Positions 1 through 10,233 are shown, counted from the stretch's first letter. The stretch is 64,000 bases of DNA from Prochlorococcus sp. AG-363-M17 (GCA_003278365.1 QCFS01000001.1:1-64000), one strand, 5' to 3'. Notes: generated by a model not told the origin, from the letters alone. Numbers and translations: made by a program.

Positions 1-2
1 GC

Positions 3-848
3 ATTGTTATTGGCGAAGGGGAAAGGGATGAGGCCCCTATGCTCTATATCGGTGAAGAGGTCGGTAGTGGCACTGGCCCAGGCGTTGATTTTGCAGTTGA
101 CCCATGTGAGGGAACAAATCTTTGTGCCAATAGTCAGAGAGGATCTATGGCTGTTTTGGCAGCATCTGATCGAGGCGGATTGTTTAATGCTCCTGATTTT
201 TATATGAAAAAGCTTGCAGCTCCTCCCGCTGCAAAAGGCAAAGTAGATATCAGAAAATCACCAACTGAAAACATACAAATTCTCAGTCAATGTCTTGGAT
301 TAGCGGCTAGTGAACTTACCATCGTAGTGATGGATAGAGCTAGGCATAAAGATTTGATTGCTGAGATACGTTCTACCGGAGCAAGGGTTCAGCCAATCTC
401 AGATGGTGATGTACAAGCAGCCATTGCCTGTGGTTTTGCTGGTACCGGTACTCATTGCCTGATGGGCATCGGAGCTGCTCCTGAAGGGGTGATATCTGCA
501 GCAGCGATGAGAGCACTTGGCGGACATTTTCAAGGTCAGTTGGTCTATGACCCTGCAATCGCCCAAACCACAGAATGGGCTGATTACACGAAGGAAGGAA
601 ATATCGCCAGACTTAATGAAATGGGTATCACTGAAATTGACAAAGTCTATGAGGCTGACGAATTAGCCTCAGGCAAGAACGTCGTTTTTGCAGGAAGTGG
701 AATTACGGATGGGCTTCTATTTGATGGAGTGAAGTTTGAAAATGATTGCACTCGTACAAGCAGCCTTTTGATTAGCACACTCGATAAAACAGCTCGTTTT
801 ACAAATACTGTTCACATTAAGGAAGGAGCAACCAGCATCTCCTTGTAA
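3..848 (+). CDS. glpX: Fructose-1,6/sedoheptulose-1,7-bisphosphatase class II, 5' truncated by window
   Basis: Removes the C1 phosphate from fructose-1,6- and sedoheptulose-1,7-bisphosphate in the Calvin cycle and gluconeogenesis. The frame is open from the window edge, so about 50 N-terminal residues are missing (281 codons seen; the family has about 334). Metal and phosphate motifs are visible: [10 protein letters not shown] at bases 12-41 and DPCEGTN at 99-119, followed by MDRARH and a [16 protein letters not shown] segment typical of GlpX. It lies 36 bases upstream of hemA on the same strand. The assignment is secure; only the true start is unseen. Confidence 0.95.
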   Translation: MVIGEGERDEAPMLYIGEEVGSGTGPGVDFAVDPCEGTNLCANSQRGSMAVLAASDRGGLFNAPDFYMKKLAAPPAAKGKVDIRKSPTENIQILSQCLGLAASELTIVVMDRARHKDLIAEIRSTGARVQPISDGDVQAAIACGFAGTGTHCLMGIGAAPEGVISAAAMRALGGHFQGQLVYDPAIAQTTEWADYTKEGNIARLNEMGITEIDKVYEADELASGKNVVFAGSGITDGLLFDGVKFENDCTRTSSLLISTLDKTARFTNTVHIKEGATSISL

Positions 849-884
849 TTATTTTTTTATCTAAAGCTCTATAGGAAAGTTTTT

Positions 885-2195
885 ATGCACATTGCCGTAG
901 TCGGTCTTAGTCATCGCACGGCCCCGGTGGAAGTCCGGGAAAAGCTCAGTATTGCTGAAAATTCTATTCAGCCTTCTCTAGCTGCTTTGAAGGGTAATGA
1001 TCATGTTCTTGAAACTGCGATTTTGAGTACATGTAATCGATTAGAGATTTATACAGTAATTACAAATCCTGAAGATGGAATTAAGGCAGTAGAAGATTTT
1101 CTTTCTGGATATTCAGGACTTTCTAATGAGGAACTAATACCACATCTATTTTCTTTTCATCATAATGATGCAGTTGAACATTTAATGAAAGTAGCTGCTG
1201 GCCTTGACAGCATGGTTTTAGGTGAGGGACAAATCCTCTCTCAAGTGAAGAAGATGGTCCGATTGGGCCAAGAGAATAATTCCTTAGGACCAATTCTTAA
1301 TCGTTTGCTTACCCAGGCTGTTAGCACAGGGAAAAGAGTTCGTACTGAGACGAATCTTGGGACTGGGGCTGTATCTATTAGCTCTGCTGCGGTTGAACTA
1401 GCTCAATTGAAGCTTGGACAGTCTCAGGGAAACGATCGACTAGTCAGCCTTGAATCAGAAAAGGTTGCAGTTGTTGGTGCTGGGCGAATGGGTAGGCTGT
1501 TGATTCAGCACCTACAGGCCAAAGGCTGTAGCAGTGTTGTTCTTCTGAATCGATCTAAGGAGAGAGCAGAAGCACTTGCTAAAGACTTTCCTGAGCTTGC
1601 TATTCAATGTCGTTTATTGGGTGATCTTAACGATTGTTTGAGTGTTTGTTCTCTTGTCTTTACTAGTACTGCCTCTGAACAACCAATCATTGACCGGTCA
1701 AGATTGGATTCTTGTAAAAGATCAAGTTTCTTACGTTTGATTGATATTGGAGTCCCTAGAAACATTGATTCTGATGTTTCTGGTCTTAAAGGCGTTGAGT
1801 CTCATGATGTTGATGACTTGCAAGAAGTTGTTTCCAGGAATCAGGAAGCTCGACAACAGGTTGCTCTTCAAGCTCAAGGATTACTTCAAGAAGAATGCAG
1901 ATTGTTTTTGGAATGGTGGGACAGCCTTGAAGCAGTTCCAACAATCAATCGCTTGAGAGCATCTTTGGAGTCGATTCGTTCCGAGGAGCTTCAAAAAGCA
2001 TTAAGCCGTATGGGCCCAGACTTCTCAGCTAGAGAGAGGAAGGTGGTGGAAGCCTTGAGTAAAGGGATCATTAACAAGATCCTGCATACGCCAGTAACTA
2101 GTCTGCGTGCTCCACAGTCTCGAACAGATCGGCAAAATGCATTGAGTGTTGTTGAATCTATTTTTGATCTAGCGAACAAGAAAGGTAGTGATTAA
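885..2195 (+). CDS. hemA: Glutamyl-tRNA reductase
   Basis: Catalyses the NADPH-dependent reduction of glutamyl-tRNA(Glu) to glutamate-1-semialdehyde, the first committed step of chlorophyll and haem synthesis. The 436-residue length is normal. The N-terminal GLSHRTAPVEVREKL signature, catalytic Cys50 in STCNRLEIY, GEGQILSQVK and the dinucleotide-binding VVGAGRMG (about residues 196-203) are present, followed by a helical dimerisation region. An ATG start follows a weak AGGAAAG-like site. It sits between glpX and glgC on the same strand. Confidence 0.97.
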   Translation: MHIAVVGLSHRTAPVEVREKLSIAENSIQPSLAALKGNDHVLETAILSTCNRLEIYTVITNPEDGIKAVEDFLSGYSGLSNEELIPHLFSFHHNDAVEHLMKVAAGLDSMVLGEGQILSQVKKMVRLGQENNSLGPILNRLLTQAVSTGKRVRTETNLGTGAVSISSAAVELAQLKLGQSQGNDRLVSLESEKVAVVGAGRMGRLLIQHLQAKGCSSVVLLNRSKERAEALAKDFPELAIQCRLLGDLNDCLSVCSLVFTSTASEQPIIDRSRLDSCKRSSFLRLIDIGVPRNIDSDVSGLKGVESHDVDDLQEVVSRNQEARQQVALQAQGLLQEECRLFLEWWDSLEAVPTINRLRASLESIRSEELQKALSRMGPDFSARERKVVEALSKGIINKILHTPVTSLRAPQSRTDRQNALSVVESIFDLANKKGSD

Positions 2196-2319
2196 AAGGC
2201 TTCTACATCGATTTTCTTTTTCTGATTCTTATTCGTCTTATGTGATCTAGAGCATTAATGTTTTTTTGTCGCACAAAGTCCGTTAAGTTTGACGTTAAAC
2301 GCGTATGCGAGATGAATGC

Positions 2320-3615
2320 ATGAAGCGGGTTTTAGCAATCATCCTCGGAGGCGGAGCAGGGACTCGCCTCTATCCACTCACCAAGATGCGGGCTAAACCT
2401 GCTGTTCCCTTGGCTGGTAAATATCGTCTGATTGATATTCCTATAAGTAATTGCATCAATTCTGGCGTCAACAAGATGTATGTGCTGACGCAATTCAATA
2501 GTGCTTCCCTTAATCGGCATTTAACACAGAGCTATAACCTTAGTGCTCCTTTTGGCCAGGGTTTTGTTGAGGTTTTAGCAGCTCAGCAAACTCCGGACAG
2601 TCCTTCTTGGTTTGAGGGGACAGCTGACGCAGTTAGAAAATACCAATGGTTATTTCAAGAATGGGATGTCGATGAATATTTAATCCTTTCTGGTGATCAG
2701 CTTTATCGAATGGATTACAGCCTTTTTGTAGAACATCACAGGCAGACTAAAGCCGATTTGACTGTTGCTGCTCTCCCAGTAAATGCTGAACAAGCAGAAG
2801 GGTTTGGATTGATGAGAACTGATGAGAATGGCTCCATTAAAGAATTTAGTGAAAAGCCTAAAGGTGATGCGTTAAAGAAGATGGCTGTTGATACTTCTCG
2901 TTTTGGACTTTCAGGGGATGACTCGCTTGCAAAGCCATATCTAGCTTCAATGGGTATTTATGTCTTCAGCAGAGATACTTTATTTGATCTACTCAATAAG
3001 AATCCATCCCATAAAGACTTTGGGAAAGAAGTTATTCCAGAATCACTTTCTCGTGGAGATAATCTTAAGAGTTATGTTTTTAATGATTATTGGGAAGATA
3101 TCGGTACGATTGGTGCTTTTTATGAATCAAACCTTGCTTTGACTCAACAGCCAACTCCCCCCTTTAGCTTTTATGATGAGAAGTTTCCTATATATACTCG
3201 GCCAAGATATTTGCCACCTACAAAACTAGTTGATGCTCAAATTACTGACTCTATTATTGGAGAAGGTTCGATTCTTAAATCCTGTAGCATTCATCATTGT
3301 GTTTTAGGTGTAAGAAGCCGAGTCGAAAGTGATGTAGTTTTAAAGGACTCTTTGGTTATGGGTTCTGATTTTGTTGAATCTTCTGAAGAGAGAAATTATC
3401 TAAGAGATGGTGGAGGAATCCCTCTTGGCGTAGGTGAAGGTACAACTGTTAAGCGAGCAATTCTTGATAAGAATACTCGAATTGGAAACAATGTTTCCAT
3501 AATTAATAAAGATAATGTAGAGGAAGGAGACCGTCCTGATGAAGGTTTTTATATACGTAATGGAATTGTTGTAGTAGTGAAAAATGCCACAATTTCTGAT
3601 GGCACAATTATTTAA
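2320..3615 (+). CDS. glgC: Glucose-1-phosphate adenylyltransferase
   Basis: Makes ADP-glucose from ATP and glucose-1-phosphate for glycogen synthesis. I chose the ATG at 2320 (431 residues, [12 protein letters not shown]) over the ATG at 2305, because the family begins at this nucleotide-binding loop. Visible features are [12 protein letters not shown], the [14 protein letters not shown] substrate loop, [22 protein letters not shown] and a C-terminal left-handed beta-helix with isoleucine-patch hexapeptides. Cyanobacterial enzymes are activated by 3-phosphoglycerate. The neighbours gnd and pgl belong to glucose catabolism, so opposing storage and oxidation genes are adjacent. Confidence 0.96.
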   Translation: MKRVLAIILGGGAGTRLYPLTKMRAKPAVPLAGKYRLIDIPISNCINSGVNKMYVLTQFNSASLNRHLTQSYNLSAPFGQGFVEVLAAQQTPDSPSWFEGTADAVRKYQWLFQEWDVDEYLILSGDQLYRMDYSLFVEHHRQTKADLTVAALPVNAEQAEGFGLMRTDENGSIKEFSEKPKGDALKKMAVDTSRFGLSGDDSLAKPYLASMGIYVFSRDTLFDLLNKNPSHKDFGKEVIPESLSRGDNLKSYVFNDYWEDIGTIGAFYESNLALTQQPTPPFSFYDEKFPIYTRPRYLPPTKLVDAQITDSIIGEGSILKSCSIHHCVLGVRSRVESDVVLKDSLVMGSDFVESSEERNYLRDGGGIPLGVGEGTTVKRAILDKNTRIGNNVSIINKDNVEEGDRPDEGFYIRNGIVVVVKNATISDGTII

Positions 3616-3771
3616 TAACTCTTTCCTTTCTCTACCTTTTTTCTGGATAAATTGTTGTTTAGCTTTTGATCAATCGTTAAAACAGGATGGCTTATCCCTG
3701 ACATAGGGCTATAAAAGCCAGCAAGTTAGGTTTTATCTGGTCAAACTACTGCAAGTACTTTCCGTTTAGAA

Positions 3772-5190
3772 ATGTCCAAGGCACATTTTGGTTTAATAGG
3801 TCTTGGTGTAATGGGGGAAAACCTCGTCTTAAATGCTGAACGGAATGGTTTTTCAAGCGTTGTTTATAACCGCACGTACTCAAAAACAGAAGAGTTTTTA
3901 GATGGTCGAGGTGCAGGAAGGAGAATCCAGGGCGCTAAAGACCTTCAAGATTTTGTAGAGAAGCTTGAACGCCCAAGAAGAATACTGATGATGATCAAGG
4001 CGGGTTCAGCCATTGATGCAGTTATTGAGAAGATTTCTCCGTATTTGGAAGATGGGGACTTGTTGATCGATGGAGGTAATTCTGAATTTCGAGATACTGA
4101 GCGTCGTGTTGAGCAACTTGAGCAAAAAAGTTTTGGCTTCCTTGGAATGGGTATTTCTGGTGGATCTAAAGGAGCGCTTGAAGGGCCCAGCATGATGCCT
4201 GGCGGAACAAAATCTTCTTATGACGCTATCGAAGAACTTGTAAGCAAGATGTCTGCTCAGGTTGAAGATGGCCCTTGTGTGACATATATAGGCCCTGGAG
4301 GTTCAGGGCATTTTGTGAAAACAGTACATAACGGCATTGAATACGGTATTGAACAAATTCTTGCTGAGGCTTATGACTTGATGCGCAGAGTTGGAGGCTT
4401 GAATGGTTCGGAGATGGCTGATGTTATGGCTAGGTGGAACAACTCCGAGGAACTTTGTTCTTATTTAGTTGAGATTACTGAAGGATGCCTAAGATATAAA
4501 GATCCTAAAGATGGCAGTGATCTTGTAGAAAGGATCATGGACAAAGCTGGTCAGAAAGGAACCGGTTTATGGACTGTTGTTAGTGCCTTGGAACTTGGAG
4601 CTCCAGTCCCAACTATTTATGCAGCCTTGAATGCTCGTGTGATGAGCTCAATTAAGAGGCAACGTGTAGAGGCAGAGTCGATTTTAGGTAAGACCGTTGT
4701 TAGACCCTTCCATATGGGCAGTGTTGAAGATGGTATGGCTCCGCTCATGGATGCTGTAACTCTTGCTTGTATAGCAAGTTATGCGCAGGGAATTGAGTTG
4801 TTAAAAATTGGGTCTGATCAATACAAATACAATCTTCAAATGCCATCTATTGCACAGATTTGGAAGGGGGGATGCATTATTAGATCTCGACTGCTTAGTC
4901 GAATTCAGAGTGCTTATAGAGATTGTCCTGACCTCCCTAATCTTTTTATTGATCCTTGGTTCTCTGAGCAATTAACTCGTAGATTGCCTGGGTTGACAGC
5001 TGTTGTAGCAGGTGGTGTTAAAAGTGGCATCCCACTACCATGCTTGAGCAGTACTCTTGATTATATAAATAGTTATCGCACGGGTCGATTGCCACAGAAC
5101 CTCGTGCAGGCGATGAGGGATTGTTTTGGCTCACATACCTACGAGCGCGTTGACATAGATGGAACCTTTCATACAGATTGGCTAGATTGA
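3772..5190 (+). CDS. gnd: 6-phosphogluconate dehydrogenase, decarboxylating
   Basis: Oxidatively decarboxylates 6-phosphogluconate to ribulose-5-phosphate with NADP+, in the oxidative pentose phosphate pathway used at night. The protein has 472 residues, the standard length. It has a Rossmann GLGVMGENL at the N-terminus, the IDGGNSEFRDTERR and GMGISGG loops, and KTVHNGIEYG with the catalytic Lys and Asn. The C-terminal all-helical domain is complete. It is followed after 7 bases by pgl, so the two are almost certainly co-transcribed. Confidence 0.97.
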   Translation: MSKAHFGLIGLGVMGENLVLNAERNGFSSVVYNRTYSKTEEFLDGRGAGRRIQGAKDLQDFVEKLERPRRILMMIKAGSAIDAVIEKISPYLEDGDLLIDGGNSEFRDTERRVEQLEQKSFGFLGMGISGGSKGALEGPSMMPGGTKSSYDAIEELVSKMSAQVEDGPCVTYIGPGGSGHFVKTVHNGIEYGIEQILAEAYDLMRRVGGLNGSEMADVMARWNNSEELCSYLVEITEGCLRYKDPKDGSDLVERIMDKAGQKGTGLWTVVSALELGAPVPTIYAALNARVMSSIKRQRVEAESILGKTVVRPFHMGSVEDGMAPLMDAVTLACIASYAQGIELLKIGSDQYKYNLQMPSIAQIWKGGCIIRSRLLSRIQSAYRDCPDLPNLFIDPWFSEQLTRRLPGLTAVVAGGVKSGIPLPCLSSTLDYINSYRTGRLPQNLVQAMRDCFGSHTYERVDIDGTFHTDWLD

Positions 5191-5197
5191 GTTTCTA

Positions 5198-5911
5198 ATG
5201 ACTACCTACAAGCTCCAAGTTGAGAAGGATGCAGATTGTTTAGCTCTAGCTGCTTCTAAAGTTATTGCTTCTCATGTTGATTTAGCCCTCGAGCAGAGAG
5301 ATCGTTGTCAGATAGCTCTGTCAGGTGGCTCGACACCGGAATCTACTTATCGATTACTTTCTCAAGAACATTTGCCCTGGGATCGTGTAGATATCTGTTT
5401 GGGAGACGAGCGATGGGTCGATCAAAGTGAGGAAAGTAGCAATGCTAATATGCTTCGTCGAACTTTGCTAGACCATGGTCCTGGGTCTAAAGCGAGGTTT
5501 CACCCAATACCTACTGTATCTTTGCCAAGCCCTTTAGCTAGTGCGGATTACTTTTCGAATCTCCTTCGGGAAATATGTGTAGGAGATATTCCAATCTTTG
5601 ATTTGGTTTTGTTAGGCCTTGGAGATGATGGACATACTGCTTCTCTTTTTCCTGGCTCTGACGCAATTAGGGTATTTGATCGTTTTACCACTGTTAGTCG
5701 AGGGAAGGGAATTGATCGGGTTTCTTTAACAGCACCGGTTCTTAGTTCAGCAAGAAAGGTAGTCTTCTTAGTCAGCGGAGCATCAAAGACTGTTGCTTTG
5801 AAACGCCTTTTTGATCCCCTTGAACCAGTGAGTCGAACTCCTGCACGATTAGTTCAATCGAATCAGGAGATTTTGGTTCTTGTTGATGAGTCTGCTGCCG
5901 AAAAGATTTAA
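5198..5911 (+). CDS. pgl: 6-phosphogluconolactonase
   Basis: Hydrolyses 6-phosphogluconolactone to 6-phosphogluconate, the step before Gnd. The protein has 237 residues with the NagB-like fold motifs LSGGSTPE, the GDERWV loop and GLGDDGHTASLFPG. It starts 7 bases after the gnd stop, so gnd-pgl forms a two-gene unit placing consecutive enzymes together. Confidence 0.95.
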   Translation: MTTYKLQVEKDADCLALAASKVIASHVDLALEQRDRCQIALSGGSTPESTYRLLSQEHLPWDRVDICLGDERWVDQSEESSNANMLRRTLLDHGPGSKARFHPIPTVSLPSPLASADYFSNLLREICVGDIPIFDLVLLGLGDDGHTASLFPGSDAIRVFDRFTTVSRGKGIDRVSLTAPVLSSARKVVFLVSGASKTVALKRLFDPLEPVSRTPARLVQSNQEILVLVDESAAEKI

Positions 5912-5959
5912 AACAAGATAATTGGATGAATAAATTCAATCACTACTATTAGTAATGAT

Positions 5960-6562
5960 TTGAGCAAATTCGATAGAGTTGTGATTGATGCACAAACTTT
6001 TTTTGACCCGAAAAAAAAGACTGAATTATTAGTGGAAAAAAATCAATTTTTTAATTGGACTTGCATAAATGACTCCATCATGGGAGGAAATAGCAAGGCA
6101 TTTTGCTCAACTGATACCTCTGGGTTGACTTTAAAAGGTGATGTGATTGAAAGGGATGGTGGATTTGTTAGCTGCAGCTCTCAATTATTTGATCCCCCGT
6201 TGAACCTTGCTTCATATAGTGGTTTTCGACTTGAAGTTGACGGTGATGGACGCACCTTAAAATTTGCTGTTGCTTGTCGTGATGGATTACTAGGAATTAC
6301 AGAGCTCTTTCAAGGTGGAGTCCGTTGGGTTTCAGAATTACCTACTAAAGACACAGGTACCACTTTTATAGATATTCCTTTTAGTACCCTTAAGCCCAAC
6401 ATTCGAGCTAAATCTATTCCCTATCCATTAACATTTAATGAAACCAAGGTTACACAATTTCAATTACTTCATTCCAAGTTTGGGTTGTCTGGAGACTTAA
6501 ATACTGGATTTCGTACAGGTCCAATTCAAATTACACTTCGTTCTATTAGTGGGATTGTCTGA
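5960..6562 (+). CDS. CIA30-family protein
   Basis: A 200-residue member of the CIA30 (complex I intermediate-associated protein 30) family, a jelly-roll-like fold found in cyanobacteria and plastids. The signature is the NWTCINDSIMGGNSKAF start and the SCSSQLF and GFRLEVDGDGR strands. The start codon is TTG; no in-frame ATG lies nearby. Its end overlaps the next gene by 14 bases, which suggests coupled translation. The exact function in cyanobacteria is unknown; a role in assembling or stabilising a membrane complex is inference from the family name. Confidence 0.8.
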   Translation: MSKFDRVVIDAQTFFDPKKKTELLVEKNQFFNWTCINDSIMGGNSKAFCSTDTSGLTLKGDVIERDGGFVSCSSQLFDPPLNLASYSGFRLEVDGDGRTLKFAVACRDGLLGITELFQGGVRWVSELPTKDTGTTFIDIPFSTLKPNIRAKSIPYPLTFNETKVTQFQLLHSKFGLSGDLNTGFRTGPIQITLRSISGIV

Positions 6563-6962
6563 TCCTTATCACAACTTGCTTGAGCTTATAGCTTCTGCTG
6601 CAGATGTTTGTCTTAAGCCATGGCTACATGCAGTAGTTATGGTAGATGGTCTTGAGGATATAGGGTCTCTCAATGAAGAAAAGGTCTCGTCTCTTGATCT
6701 TAGTGTGAGAATAGAATCAAGAGATTCTCAGGGAAATCGTCAACCTGACCGTGATCTTGAGCTAGAGATTTATCAGAGTGGTAATGATGTCAGCTTAATG
6801 TTGAGCTGGGCTTCTTTCCCAGATAGTCCGCTTCTCTGGCAGGGGCAATATCCAGTATGGATGGATGCAAGCAATGGAAAACGTTGTGATGCGCCAACGG
6901 ATGGAACTGAATTGGAGTCTTTGGCACGTAGGTTAAGAGCTTTAATTGAACCTCTCTCTTGA
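6549..6962 (+). CDS. Conserved hypothetical protein (137 aa)
   Basis: I do not recognise a family. It is a soluble, acidic protein with no signal peptide or membrane segment. It begins with GTG inside the end of the CIA30 gene (14-base overlap in another frame), so it is probably translationally coupled to it. It has a tryptophan-rich middle (LSWASFPDSPLLWQGQYPVW) and ends four bases before the convergent ilvD stop. Confidence 0.7.
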   Translation: MGLSDPYHNLLELIASAADVCLKPWLHAVVMVDGLEDIGSLNEEKVSSLDLSVRIESRDSQGNRQPDRDLELEIYQSGNDVSLMLSWASFPDSPLLWQGQYPVWMDASNGKRCDAPTDGTELESLARRLRALIEPLS

Positions 6963-6966
6963 AAAC

Positions 6967-8637
6967 TTAGAATTGATCTGTAGTAGCACCTTTGCTTGAG
7001 CTATTTACTAGACGGACATATTTTCCCAGAACACCAGATGTATAGGCCTGCTTTGGTCTCTCCCATAGTGCTCGTCTTCTTTCTAGTTCTTTCTCCTCAA
7101 GATTCACCTGTATAAGCAGTCTACTTGCATCTACCGTAATACTGTCTCCTTCCTTAACTAAGGCAAGTGCACCTCCTACTGCTGCTTCTGGCGCGACATG
7201 TCCAACAACAAGACCATAAGTCCCACCACTAAATCGACCATCTGTTATTAAAGCAACTTTATCCCCCAGTCCTTTGCCAACAATCGCTGAGGTTGGGGCA
7301 AGCATCTCGCGCATCCCAGGACCTCCTATTGGACCTTCGTAACGAATAACAATCACATCACCTGCTGTAATTCTTCCTTCCAAAATAGCTTCTAAGCAAG
7401 TTTCTTCACTTTCGAAAACTTTAGCTGGACCTGTAAGTACAGGAGTTTTAACCCCACTTATTTTTGCGACGCTACCTTCTGTGGCTAGGTTGCCTTTTAG
7501 TATTGCGAGATGACCTTTTTGATAGAGAGGGTTTGACAAAGATCTTATTACCTTCTGAGAGGAAGGGAGGCTGGAAGGTATATCTTTAAGGGTTTCTGCA
7601 AGTGTTTTCCCCTCAATTGTTTTGCAACTACCATGGAGTAGACCACCCTCTAGCAATAGCTTCATTACTTGAGGGATACCGCCTGCATTGTGGAGATCAA
7701 CAGTGACATATTGACCACTTGGTTTTAGATCGCAAATTACTGGCACCTTTTGTCTGATTCGTTCAAAGTCTTCTATCTCTAGATCTACTCCTGCAGTTTT
7801 TGCTATGGCTAGTAGGTGAAGTACGGCATTTGTAGAACCCCCTATAGCCATTATGACGCTGATAGCATTTTCAAAAGACTCCTTTGTTAGTAAATCAAGT
7901 GGACGGATATCTGCTTTTATTGCCTCTACAAGCACCCTGGCACTTTTTGCAGCGTTTTCTGACTTCTCTTTGTCTTCGGCTGCCATGGTTGAGCTATAAG
8001 GAAGGCTTAACCCCATTACTTCAATCGCGGCTGACATTGTATTTGCAGTGAACATCCCTCCACAGCTGCCAGCTCCTGGACAGGCATTTTTCTCAACGGC
8101 AGTTAATTCTTCTTGGTTGATCTTCCCATTTGCATATTGACCAACTGCTTCGAAGGCGCTGACGACAGTTAGATCGCTATCATTTAGCTTGCCGGGCTTG
8201 ATGGTTCCGCCATATACAAATATTGCAGGAATGTTCAACCTTGCCATCGAGAGCATTGCCCCAGGCATGTTCTTATCGCATCCACCAATGGCAAGGACGC
8301 CATCCATGCTTTGTCCATTGCATGCGGTTTCAATTGCGTCAGCAATGACTTCTCTTGAGACGAGTGAATATTTCATTCCTTCAGTTCCCATGGATATTCC
8401 GTCACTAACAGTGATGGTCCCAAACATTTGCGGCATGGCACCAGCGTTACGCGCAGCTTCTTCTGCTCGTAACGCCAGATCATTTAGACCAAGATTGCAG
8501 GGTGTGATAGTGCTAAATCCATTAGCAATACCAATTATCGGTTTATTGAAATCATTATCTTTAAATCCAACCGCACGAAGCATTGCACGGTTAGGAGAGC
8601 GCTGAATGCCTTGTGTAATGGCGCTTGATCTAAGCAT
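6967..8637 (-). CDS. ilvD: Dihydroxy-acid dehydratase
   Basis: Dehydrates 2,3-dihydroxy-3-methylbutanoate (and its valerate homologue) in branched-chain amino acid synthesis. The 556 residues match the family. Fe-S ligands are visible as Cys47 (TPCNLGLN), Cys120 ([10 protein letters not shown]) and Cys192 ([11 protein letters not shown]); the C-terminal [11 protein letters not shown] loop is intact. It converges with the plus-strand 137-aa gene, leaving only four bases between the stops, so neither has room for a separate terminator. Confidence 0.97.
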   Translation of the reverse strand: MLRSSAITQGIQRSPNRAMLRAVGFKDNDFNKPIIGIANGFSTITPCNLGLNDLALRAEEAARNAGAMPQMFGTITVSDGISMGTEGMKYSLVSREVIADAIETACNGQSMDGVLAIGGCDKNMPGAMLSMARLNIPAIFVYGGTIKPGKLNDSDLTVVSAFEAVGQYANGKINQEELTAVEKNACPGAGSCGGMFTANTMSAAIEVMGLSLPYSSTMAAEDKEKSENAAKSARVLVEAIKADIRPLDLLTKESFENAISVIMAIGGSTNAVLHLLAIAKTAGVDLEIEDFERIRQKVPVICDLKPSGQYVTVDLHNAGGIPQVMKLLLEGGLLHGSCKTIEGKTLAETLKDIPSSLPSSQKVIRSLSNPLYQKGHLAILKGNLATEGSVAKISGVKTPVLTGPAKVFESEETCLEAILEGRITAGDVIVIRYEGPIGGPGMREMLAPTSAIVGKGLGDKVALITDGRFSGGTYGLVVGHVAPEAAVGGALALVKEGDSITVDASRLLIQVNLEEKELERRRALWERPKQAYTSGVLGKYVRLVNSSSKGATTDQF

Positions 8638-8685
8638 GTTTTGTGGGTTTGCCTGGATTTTATTTTGTTGAAAAAACCTGAGTCG

Positions 8686-8985
8686 TCAGCTACGAGCTCC
8701 TAGTTCTTCTAGCTGTTTGCGTACATCTGCAATTGCAGCATTTAATTGTTCTACTCGTTCTTCTAGTTGTTCACTACTTTCGTTTTCATTTCCAGAAGAT
8801 GAGGTTTCAATTGCTTCTGAACCATCTTGCATTCGAGGTGCATATATCATTGCCCTTTGCTTACGTGCTTGTTGTCGTCGTTCAGCTTCGGAAAATAACC
8901 ACCATGCCAATCCTGCGGCTCCCAGTACTGCACCAGTAACTAGAGAGGAGAGACTGGTGCCCCCAGTTTCGCGATATTGACTCAT
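8686..8985 (-). CDS. Small membrane-anchored coiled-coil protein
   Basis: A 99-residue hypothetical protein. After a short polar N-terminus it has one hydrophobic segment (about residues 11-30, with small residues and two Trp), then a basic EAERRQQARKQR stretch, an acidic serine-rich linker and a C-terminal predicted coiled coil (about residues 70-95, LEERVEQLNAAIADVRKQLEEL). This layout suggests a membrane-tethered scaffold. No family is recognised. Confidence 0.7.
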   Translation of the reverse strand: MSQYRETGGTSLSSLVTGAVLGAAGLAWWLFSEAERRQQARKQRAMIYAPRMQDGSEAIETSSSGNENESSEQLEERVEQLNAAIADVRKQLEELGARS

Positions 8986-9009
8986 TTGCTCAGATGCGAT
9001 TCTTTAATC

Positions 9010-9627
9010 CTAGTTCGAGGAAGAAGTTCTTGTGTTTAGTCGCAATATTGGATTGCCTATTCCAGGTTTAATTTCACCGTCGACTGTTGTTTCCGGGTCT
9101 ATGCATGCGCAATGAATTGTTATTTCTGGGAACTTTTTAGCAAGAATACTTAGTCCAGGACTTGAGGTTACTGTCGTTATGATCCTTATCCGATTAGCCT
9201 CTACTTCTTGTGATTCGAGCTTTGTTAAAAATTCAGTAAGTACACTTATGTTTGCAAGCTGGTCTGCAAAAACAATTACTCCTTCTTTAGCTGTAATACC
9301 AGATGGTATCCCTTCAAGACATAACTGTGCATTGGGAAGAACTTTTCTGGCACCTGTCCATAGATGAAGGCCTCCTGGAAGGATAGGTATTGCAAGGATT
9401 GGGATTTCTGCCTGAATTACTGTTCCTTCCGTCACCCCATTTTCTGTCAAGACCTCTTCTTTCCTGTAGGGCAACCAATCTCGAATAGCTTCGTAAGTAA
9501 GCCACCTTCCAAGTTCTTCTAAGCCAGTTGCGTAAAGTGCAGCAGGAGTTGCTGATGCTCTAAGCATCGTTAACCAGTGTGCTATTAGCGGATGTGGTGG
9601 TACTACCACTCTTAAGGACATGACCAT
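9010..9627 (-). CDS. Degenerate uracil phosphoribosyltransferase-like protein
   Basis: The N-terminus (VVVPPHPLIAHWL, then LGRWLTYEAIRDWLP) is that of cyanobacterial uracil phosphoribosyltransferase (Upp), and the fold continues to the end over 205 residues. However, every catalytic element is altered. PILPGGL (81-87) replaces PILRAGL. VFADQLANIS (119-128) occupies the place of the PRPP-binding DPMLATGGS loop. PGIGNPILR (188-196) replaces the uracil-binding PGLGDAGDR. The frame is intact, so it looks selected for a non-enzymatic or different role rather than being a pseudogene. ATGs at 9627 and 9621 are both possible starts. Confidence 0.75.
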   Translation of the reverse strand: MVMSLRVVVPPHPLIAHWLTMLRASATPAALYATGLEELGRWLTYEAIRDWLPYRKEEVLTENGVTEGTVIQAEIPILAIPILPGGLHLWTGARKVLPNAQLCLEGIPSGITAKEGVIVFADQLANISVLTEFLTKLESQEVEANRIRIITTVTSSPGLSILAKKFPEITIHCACIDPETTVDGEIKPGIGNPILRLNTRTSSSN

Positions 9628-9714
9628 GAGTTTTAAATAGAGTGTTATTGGATAACGTCTATAAATAAATTATTGGTTATCAGTCAAATTTCTCAGATGT
9701 TTTTTATTTCTTCC

Positions 9715-10215
9715 ATGAGAAACCTATTCACATCTTTTCTACGTTCATTTGCCCTGATGATAGCTACAGGTCTTTTTGCTAGTACCGCTCTGGCAATTAC
9801 GCCTCCTGAGATTCGCGGCCAGACCGAGTTACTATTGTCTAAGGACATGCAAGGACTAGATCTTAATGGATATGAGTTTGTAAAGAAGGATTTACGTGGA
9901 TATGACTTAAGTGAGACTGATTTGCGCGGCGCAGTTTTTAATAACTCTCAACTACAGCAAGCTAATTTGAGAGGAGCAGATATGGAAGATGTGGTTGCTT
10001 TTGCTAGCATTTTTGAAGGTGCTGACTTGAGAGACGTTAACTTTACTGATGCATTGCTTATGGAAAGCACCTTTAATGGTTCTCAAATAAGTGGTGCAGA
10101 CTTTACTAATGCAGTAATGAATAAGGCACAGCAAAGAATGCTATGTACCATTGCTGAAGGCAAAAACACAAAAACTGGCATTGATACAGCTGAAAGTCTT
10201 GAATGTCCAGTTTGA
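9715..10215 (+). CDS. Exported pentapeptide-repeat protein, probably thylakoid lumen
   Basis: I chose the ATG at 9715, giving a clean signal peptide (MRNLF, hydrophobic core, STALA/I cleavage site). Frames are also open to a TTG at 9673 and an ATG at 9697. The mature part is built of A(D/N)LxX pentapeptide repeats (about residues 60-140) forming a right-handed quadrilateral helix. It ends in a non-repeat tail with two cysteines (MLCTIAEGKN ... LECPV). The tail resembles that of the second pentapeptide protein at 49675-50148. The function is unknown. Confidence 0.85.
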   Translation: MRNLFTSFLRSFALMIATGLFASTALAITPPEIRGQTELLLSKDMQGLDLNGYEFVKKDLRGYDLSETDLRGAVFNNSQLQQANLRGADMEDVVAFASIFEGADLRDVNFTDALLMESTFNGSQISGADFTNAVMNKAQQRMLCTIAEGKNTKTGIDTAESLECPV

Positions 10216-10233
10216 TCTATAGCTTTAGCAATT

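Noticed and set aside
8189..8605. Open frame on the plus strand opposite ilvD
   Set aside because: It lies wholly within the well-conserved ilvD coding region and has no independent start context or protein character.
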